DNA from: Trissonchulus latispiculum
Lineage: Eukaryota; Nematoda; Enoplea; Enoplida; Ironidae
Assembly: GCA_030248195.1 (NCBI GenBank)
Contig: JASAND010030708.1
Span: forward strand, 16,457 to 80,456
Length of the DNA stretch: 64,000 nucleotides
Direction of reading: 5' to 3'
Positions 58,229 through 64,000 of this stretch are shown one piece after another. Position numbers and translations under genes: made by a program. The notes under the pieces were generated by a model. That model saw only the letters and a list, made by a program, of their open reading frames with translations, ran no database searches and was not told the origin of the DNA. Every line of letters starts with the position of its first letter. Position 1 is the stretch's first letter.

Positions 58229-59205
58229 TGGATCTTAAGGAAGCGGTTCCCAACATGTCCCTGCAGACGGCAAAGAGGAACCAGCCCAGCAAGATGGGTG
58301 AGTCGGACGGCAAAATAGACAGCGGGAATGCGCTGGGCGCACCAGAAAACTCTTATATATAGACAAAGTGTTGAGAGCACTGTTTTTTTGTGTGTTTTTT
58401 ATTGTGTTTTCGCACACTTTTTTTTAAAAAACACACAAAATTTTAAAAAAACACACCAAAAAGCACACTCACATTTTCACCTGAAGGAGCGAATTTTTAT
58501 TAATTTTAAGCCTAATTTTTAAGTTTTTCCAAAAAATTTTGCGCCTTCGGCGCAAGTATTCACTATATATCTATGTTTTTACTTCTGTTTGTTTTCGTCT
58601 AGGCATTAGTTTTCGTGTAGCCTTCATTATTCTAAGCAACGGTGTCATTAGGGACTGTATAAGCAAATTATTCTATGAAATTACGTTTCCAAATTCTGCA
58701 AATGACTGGAATAAAATAAACTGTCGAAAAGTAAAAGGATTGAAGGATTTCAGACCAAAATTTTCACAATTTTAAAAAATTCTCAGTCTGGGGGGCTCCC
58801 CCCCAGACCCCCCCATTGTAGCGCAAAAAAGACGTCATCAATGCAAATATTTAACGTTCAGAACATTGAAATATCGTTTATGAAGACTGAGCATGCAATA
58901 TATGCTTTGTACTTCTTCTGTAAAACGCGAAAAATGCTAAATATAGTTTAAAATGCTGTAAAAACCGTTAAAAACGTGTTAAAACTGCGAAAAGCGAATT
59001 TCAGGAAAAACACAGATTTTTAAAAAAACACACATTTTCTTAAAAAACACACTAAAAAGCACAGGTAAAATTTTGAAAAAAAAACCCTGGTTGAGAGGCT
59101 AACTAAAGTCTACTATGGACCTCCCGGAAGCGGGTGCCGACCTGGCCCTCCAGACGGTCAAGTGGAACCAGTCCGGCCAATTGGGTGAATCGGACAGATA
59201 AATTG
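58229..59205. repeat. 163-bp satellite unit, reverse copy interrupted by a hAT-like element
   Basis: The flanks 58229-58377 and 59098-59205 match, in reverse orientation, the tandem 163-bp repeat at 61321-61740 (shared AGCGGGAATG, CACCAGAAAAC, TGGACCTCC). The hAT-like element 58378-59089 lies inside it. Confidence 0.75.
58378..59089. mobile_element. hAT-like non-autonomous element, intact 712-bp copy (empty-site reference)
   Basis: Starts CACTGTTTTTTTGTGTG and ends AAAAAAACCCTG, flanked by the perfect 8-bp duplication GTTGAGAG (58370-58377 and 59090-59097). It is the same element as copy A in the DIP2 intron, but with a single uninterrupted GAAATTAC at 58677-58684, the site that a 5.6-kb element occupies in copy A. 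Confidence 0.95.
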
Positions 59206-59639
59206 ATGGCGGGAATCGATTCTTCATCCGCAAAAACCTTTGTATTCTAAATTTGAGCCACCCATGTTGCAAAATAAGCTAAAAAATTGAGTTCAAGGTT
59301 GGACCCAAAATTCACCAAATTTTTGTCGGCCAATACCAACAAATTACGCGCCGGGGCGGAACAACATAGCATTTGAACGACCCTGACGATATGAGAGTGT
59401 ACTACGTACTTAACCATATAGGCAGTATAGCCCCATTAGCCCAGTCTGATTTATTAAGGCGCCTTCGAAGCATACTTTTTGGTCATTTTAGCTTTTTGGC
59501 CGTCTTTGGCTCACAGCCAAAAATTTTGCAGGCTGCGGGAGGCATAAAAATAGCTTATTTTCTTATTTTTGATTAGTACTACAAGAATATATCTGGGTTT
59601 CATAAGCAAAAATTTTGTATCTGTAGTTATTCAAGCTAC

Positions 59640-59893
59640 AAAACCCCGTTATGAGACCTCAAAACGAGAAACCGGAAAAACATCACTTTCGTAAGCGATT
59701 TTTGGCGCAACTTTTTAACGGAAAGTGGTACGGGGATGAAACTTCCCACACATCTATATACTAAGCTCGGCACGTACATCTTTTTCCGCATATAATCTGC
59801 GTAGGTATCTGCGCAGCCTTGTTTTACACGGTCATTCGACCATATTCACTCATATTATAGGGGTTGCTACCGCGACCCCTATGATATATACGT
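59640..59893 (+). repeat. Dispersed repeat ending in a GGGGTCGC-GCGACCCC hairpin, copy 1
   Basis: Matches the reverse complement of 60661-60910 over about 250 bp (shared GGCGCAACTTTTTAACGG, CTGCGCAG runs, CATATTATAGGGGT). A 3'-terminal hairpin lies at about 59857-59883. An orphan TTAA-type terminus CCAAAAGGGATCACCACC lies further on at 60198-60215, before TTAA. Confidence 0.7.
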
Positions 59894-60660
59894 AGTGTGC
59901 ATATGTACGTATGTAATTGTTACGCCAAAATTAAAAAATTTTATCCCCCCTCTCCCCTCTCCAAAGTCCTCGGTTAAAACCGCCCCTGAAAATTTTTTGA
60001 ACCACCTACGCTGCTAGCCTGCAAAATATCTGAAGAACTTCTTCGAAAACCCCTTACGACATTTTTCAAAACCAAATTTGGTTTCACTAAATTCATTAAA
60101 AACAGAAAATGTTGATATTATATAACTAAATTTTGATATAAAAGTGTCTTCCTAACTCCGAACAGTGAAGAGTAATAATGGTTCAAAGTTGATATCTCCA
60201 AAAGGGATCACCACCTTAAGAATGAAAGAATGATAATTTTTCGCTAAAATTGCTGTTTGATGTATATATGTATATATATGTTTACTAGACGCATAATGTT
60301 TGTTTATGTATATTAATATATTATTATACAAGTAGGAAAAATGCTCCTTGCAGTCGCATGTAAAATGCAATATGAGCTAAGGGCAGCATTTAAATACGTA
60401 AAAGACAAGAGTTAAAATACTTAATATGAGCCAGCATCTAAATGGGTAGAAGACAAGATTCAAAATGCTTAATATGAGCCAGCATTTAAATGTCTAAAAG
60501 ACAAGATTTAAATGCTTAATATGAGCCAGCATTTAAATGTCTAAAAGACAAGATTTATATAAATGCTTAATATGAGCAGCTCGCTTTCTCGGGCTCATAT
60601 TGACGCCTTCAAGCTTGTAAGTAAACCTCAAGGTACTCAGTGAGGGTCAAGAAATGTCGA

Positions 60661-60910
60661 CTAAAATGTATCATAGGGGTCGCGGCAGCGACCCCTATAA
60701 TATGTGTGAAAAGTGGCTGGAGACAGTGTAAAATAAGCTGCGCAGAAGCTGCGCAAAATCCTGCGCAGATCCTGCGCAGATTTCATGCGCAAATTGTAGA
60801 GCACATCGAGTTTAGTATGTCTGTGAAGTTTCAGCCCCGTATCACTTACCGTTAAAAAGTTGCGCCCCGGACCGGTTATGGCGGCGATGTTTTTTTTCCG
60901 GTTTCTCCTA
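60661..60910 (-). repeat. Dispersed repeat ending in a GGGGTCGC-GCGACCCC hairpin, copy 2
   Basis: Inverted relative to 59640-59893. The terminal hairpin is perfect: ATAGGGGTCGC (60673-60683), loop GGCA, GCGACCCCTAT (60688-60698). Tandem CTGCGCAG motifs follow. Confidence 0.7.
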
Positions 60911-61320
60911 TTTGATGGTTGTATTGTACATAATGTTCGCCGCTTTCACGTGATCTGCAGCGGTGGGCCAACCTAAAGGGCTATGGGGTCTAGTAGTACC
61001 CTCTAAAGAATTTAAGAATCACAACTTTTTTTGCGCCGCAGCTGCGCCACAGCGCCGCAGTGGCGCCGCAAAGTCGGCTCATAGCGAAAAGTGACCATTT
61101 TTGTGGTCGTCGCTCAGGTCGAACGTTACGAGCTGGAGCTGATTTCTTTTTATATTCAGAAATTACATATATTGAACTAACTAACGGTCCAGGTTGCGTT
61201 TCCCCATCACTTCCCTAGCGACCACAGTGGCCCGTCAAAGATGGCGAAAATTCGAAAAATGAAAAATCGAAATTTCTCGCTATCTATTTAACTTAGAAAG
61301 CTCAAATCTTCCATACAATG

Positions 61321-61740
61321 GTTTTCTGGCACGGCGAATCGATTCCCGCAGTCAGTTTTACCGTCAGACCTACCCATCTTGCTGTGCTGGTTCTACTTTG
61401 CCGTCTGGAGGGTCAAGTCGGAAACCGCTTCCTGGAGGTCCATAGTAGGCTTTACCTGGCCTCTCAAAACTTTGTCTATAGGGGTTTTCTGGTGCGCCCA
61501 GCTCATTCCCGGTGTCCTTTTTGCCGTATGACTCATCCATCTTGCTGTGCTGGTTCCACTTTGCCGTCTGGAGGGTCATGTCGGAAACCGCTTCCTGGAG
61601 GTCCATAGTAGGCTCTACCTGGCCTCTCAAAACTTTGTCTATAGGGGTTTTCTGGTGTGCCCAGCTCATTCCCGGTATCCGTTTTGCCGTCCGACGTACC
61701 TATTTTGCTGGGCTGGTTCCACTTTGCCGTTTGAAGGGTC
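61321..61740. repeat. 163-bp tandem repeat, about 2.6 units
   Basis: GTTTTCTGG recurs at 61321, 61484 and 61647. Units share CTTGCTGTGCTGGTTC, TTTGCCGTCTGGAGGGTCA and TTGTCTATAGGGG. The third unit breaks off into the 147-bp array. A reverse copy lies at 58229-59205. Confidence 0.92.
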
Positions 61741-61764
61741 AGTCGGGTGGGGGGTCAAGTGGTC

Positions 61765-62610
61765 GAAAATAAAATTTTTCAAAAGTGGTCAAATTTGGTA
61801 CCAAATGAAAGCCCTAAGCGAGCTGAGCAACTTTTGTCATAGAACTGCATGCTCAAAGTGGCTGTAGAGTGCTGTGGTGGGGTGGGGTGGGGACTTAGGC
61901 GATTTTCGGTCAAAAATGAAAGTTTTCAAAAGTGGTCAAATTTGGTACCAAATGAAAGCCCTAAGCGAGCTGAGCAACTTTTGTCATAGAACTGCATGCT
62001 CAAAGTGGCTGTAGAGTGCTGTGGTGGGGTGGGGTGGGGACTTAGGCGATTTTCGGTCAAAAATGAAAGTTTTCAAAAGTGGTCAAATTTGGTACCAAAT
62101 GAAAGCCCTAAGCGAGCTGAGCAACTTTTGTCATAGAACCGCATGCTCAAACTGGCTGTAGAGTGCTGTGGTGGGGTGGGGTGGGGACTTAGGCGATTTT
62201 GGGTCAAAAATTAAAATTTTCAAAAGTGGTCACATTTGGTACCAAATGAAAGCCCGCATCGAACTGAGCAACTTTTGTCATAGAACTGCATGCTCAAGGT
62301 GGCTGTAGAGTGCTGTGGTGGGGTGGGGTGGGGACTTAGGCGATTTTGGGTCAAAAATTAAAATTTTCAAAAGTGGTCACATTTGGTACCAAATGAAAGC
62401 CCGCATCGAACTGAGCAACTTTTGTCATAGAAGTGCGTACCTAAAGTGGCTGTAGAGGGCTGTGGTGGGGTGAGGTGGGGACTTAGGCGATTTTGGGTCA
62501 AAAATTAAAATTTTCAAAAGTGGTCAAATTTCGAGTCAAATGAAGGCCCGCATCGAACTGAACAACTTTCGCCATAGAACCACCCGCCCAAACTTGCTGT
62601 GTGGGATTTA
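61765..62610. repeat. 147-bp tandem satellite, about 5.7 units
   Basis: CAAAAGTGGTCA recurs at 61780, 61927, 62074, 62221, 62368 and 62515, exactly 147 bp apart each time. Units contain CAAATGAAAGCCC, GAGCAACTTTTGTCATAGAA and GTGGTGGGGTGGGGTGGGG. The last units are more diverged. The core is shared with the 149-bp array in the DIP2 intron. Confidence 0.96.
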
Positions 62611-63519
62611 TATACTTGCTTTCTCAACCGGAATTTAAACGACAGACATAGGCCCAACACACATATTATCCCCTTTTGTGCGGAGCATTTTTGTTACTTG
62701 TATACACATCTCCTGACCTAAACGCCTCTATTAGTCGCTATAAAGACAACTGCAGGAACTGTCAGATCCTTATTCAGCACGTAATCGTAATAACGTTATA
62801 GCTCTAGCCCCGCATATTATAGCGCTTGTTATATTACGTTATATATATAGTTTAGCTTACATACTAGTGCGATTTCAGCTGGCAGCTTGCTATAACTGAC
62901 TTCTGAAAAAGAAGATGAGCTGGACTGTAAAAACAGAAATAAGCTGACAAGTAATACGTTTTCGAAATAAAAGCGTTTGTTTTAATTAAATTGCTTAGAG
63001 TTATCTTGTGGTTAGACAACTTGACAAATAAATAGGAATTTGACGCATGTCACATTGGCGAAAATAACGGGCCTTGAAGGAGTCATTTAAGTGGCTGTAA
63101 ATGTGGCGTCAATATGAGCCCGAGAAAGCGAGCTGCTCATATTAAGCATTTAAATCTTGTCTTTTAGACATTTAAATGCTGGCTCATATTAAGCATTTAA
63201 ATCTTGTCTTTTAGACATTTAAATGCTGGCTCATATTAAGCATTTTGAATCTTGTCTTCTACCCATTTAGATGCTGGCTCATATTAAGTATTTTAACTCT
63301 TGTCTTTTACGTATTTAAATGCTGCCCTTAGCTCATATTGCATTTTACATGCGACTGCAAGGAGCATTTTTCCTACTTGTCTTCTTCCATTTTTGGTATT
63401 GTTGTAGAGTACGTGGCAGCATATTCGATCTCATTCTGACCCACACAGGACCCACCCACCGCTGTTTTTGGGGACTTTTCCCAACGTTGACCCTGGCCGA
63501 GGAACCACGAGCGCCATGC

Positions 63520-64000
63520 AGCCCGAGGGTCACATTCGTCGGTTTCGGCAATATGCCCATTGAAACGAGCGTAGTCGATTTACTATATATGCCCCCGACC
63601 AAAACGCCGAAAAACGCTGTTTTAGGCCGTTTGACCAGTGGTCAATGGGTCCCCTAGGCCGTAGTGACCACTGGTCACTTCCATCGGTTTCGGCAGTATG
63701 CCCATTGAAACGAGCGTAGTCGATATACTATATTTGCCCCCGACCAAAACGCCGAAAAACGTGTTTTAGGCCATTTGACCAGTGGTCAATAGGCCCCCGA
63801 GGCCATAGTGACCAGTGGTCACTTCCATCGGTTTCGGCAATATGCCCATTGAAACGAGCGTAGTCGATATACTATATATGCCCCCGACCAAAACGCCGAA
63901 AAACGCTGTTTTAGGCCATTTGACCAGTGGTCAATAGGCCCCCGAGGCCATAGTGACCAGTGGTCACTTCCATCGGTTTCGGCAATATGCCCATTGAAAC
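63520..64000. repeat. 145-bp tandem satellite, continues past the window end
   Basis: GGTTTCGGCA recurs at 63541, 63686, 63830 and 63975. Units contain ATGCCCATTGAAACGAGCG, CCAAAACGCCGAAAAACG and the palindrome TGACCAGTGGTCA (or TGACCACTGGTCA). A single reversed relative precedes the 149-bp array at 9060-9165. Confidence 0.95.

Larger units (their letters stand above)
60328..63380. mobile_element. Foldback element, large copy (about 280-bp inverted arms) enclosing satellites
   Basis: Left arm 60328-60607 and right arm 63105-63380 are near-perfect inverted repeats. The ends ACAAGTAGGAAAAATGCTCC are identical to those of the small copy at 11663-12414. Each arm contains four AATATGAGC-type repeats alternating with GACAAGA blocks. 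The 2.5-kb interior holds an inverted copy of the hairpin repeat, the 163-bp satellite and the 147-bp satellite. No transposase or target duplication is seen. Confidence 0.85.

Noticed and set aside
59640..60910. Helitron with a 3' hairpin.
   Set aside because: There is a fine terminal hairpin, but no CTRR end, no 5' TC end and no Rep/helicase sequence; the two copies are inverted.

Overview
The window is nuclear DNA of an invertebrate animal. GT-AG introns interrupt the genes, and the first gene is a close match to DIP2 (disco-interacting protein 2), a metazoan lipid-metabolism protein. The small introns, the FkbM-type methyltransferase and the very heavy load of short DNA transposons would suit a sponge or another early-branching or compact invertebrate genome. 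The species cannot be fixed from the sequence alone.

Layout. (1) 64-18139, + strand: the last 27 exons of a DIP2 orthologue (1,167 codons in the window; the 5' end lies outside). Most introns are 100-850 bp, but one (7293-14908) is 7.6 kb and holds a nested stack of transposons with a 149-bp satellite at its core. (2) 18140-28145: no gene recognised. It holds the DIP2 3' end, a 2.3-kb element with about 750-bp inverted arms, a TTAA-flanked element, AAT microsatellites, orphan hAT-like ends and another inverted-repeat element. (3) 28146-30847, +: a three-exon membrane-anchored FkbM/METTL24-type methyltransferase, with a DNA transposon in each intron. (4) 31181-35694, +: a multi-exon gene for a lysine-rich protein of unknown family. 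(5) 35759-50531: a Ty3/Gypsy-type LTR retrotransposon on the - strand with LTRs that differ by one 2-bp indel and a heavily broken gag-pol and an env-like region. A Harbinger-like element sits inside it, and a hAT-like element sits inside that. Two further exons at 50925-51509, in compatible phase and ending at a stop with a poly(A) signal, suggest that the retrotransposon lies in a 15-kb intron of gene 4. (6) 51510-64000: no gene recognised. It holds G/C-homopolymer repeats, hAT elements, foldback elements and satellites of 145, 147 and 163 bp.

The most striking content is the transposon landscape. Six elements have hAT-like short terminal repeats and perfect 8-bp target duplications. Two TTAA-flanked elements share a GGTG-TG terminal consensus. 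The window also holds an empty-site copy of a repeat that proves one 5.6-kb insertion to the base. Related 147- and 149-bp satellites occur at two distant loci, each near a member of the same foldback family. The three genes show no sign of working together; their proximity looks incidental.
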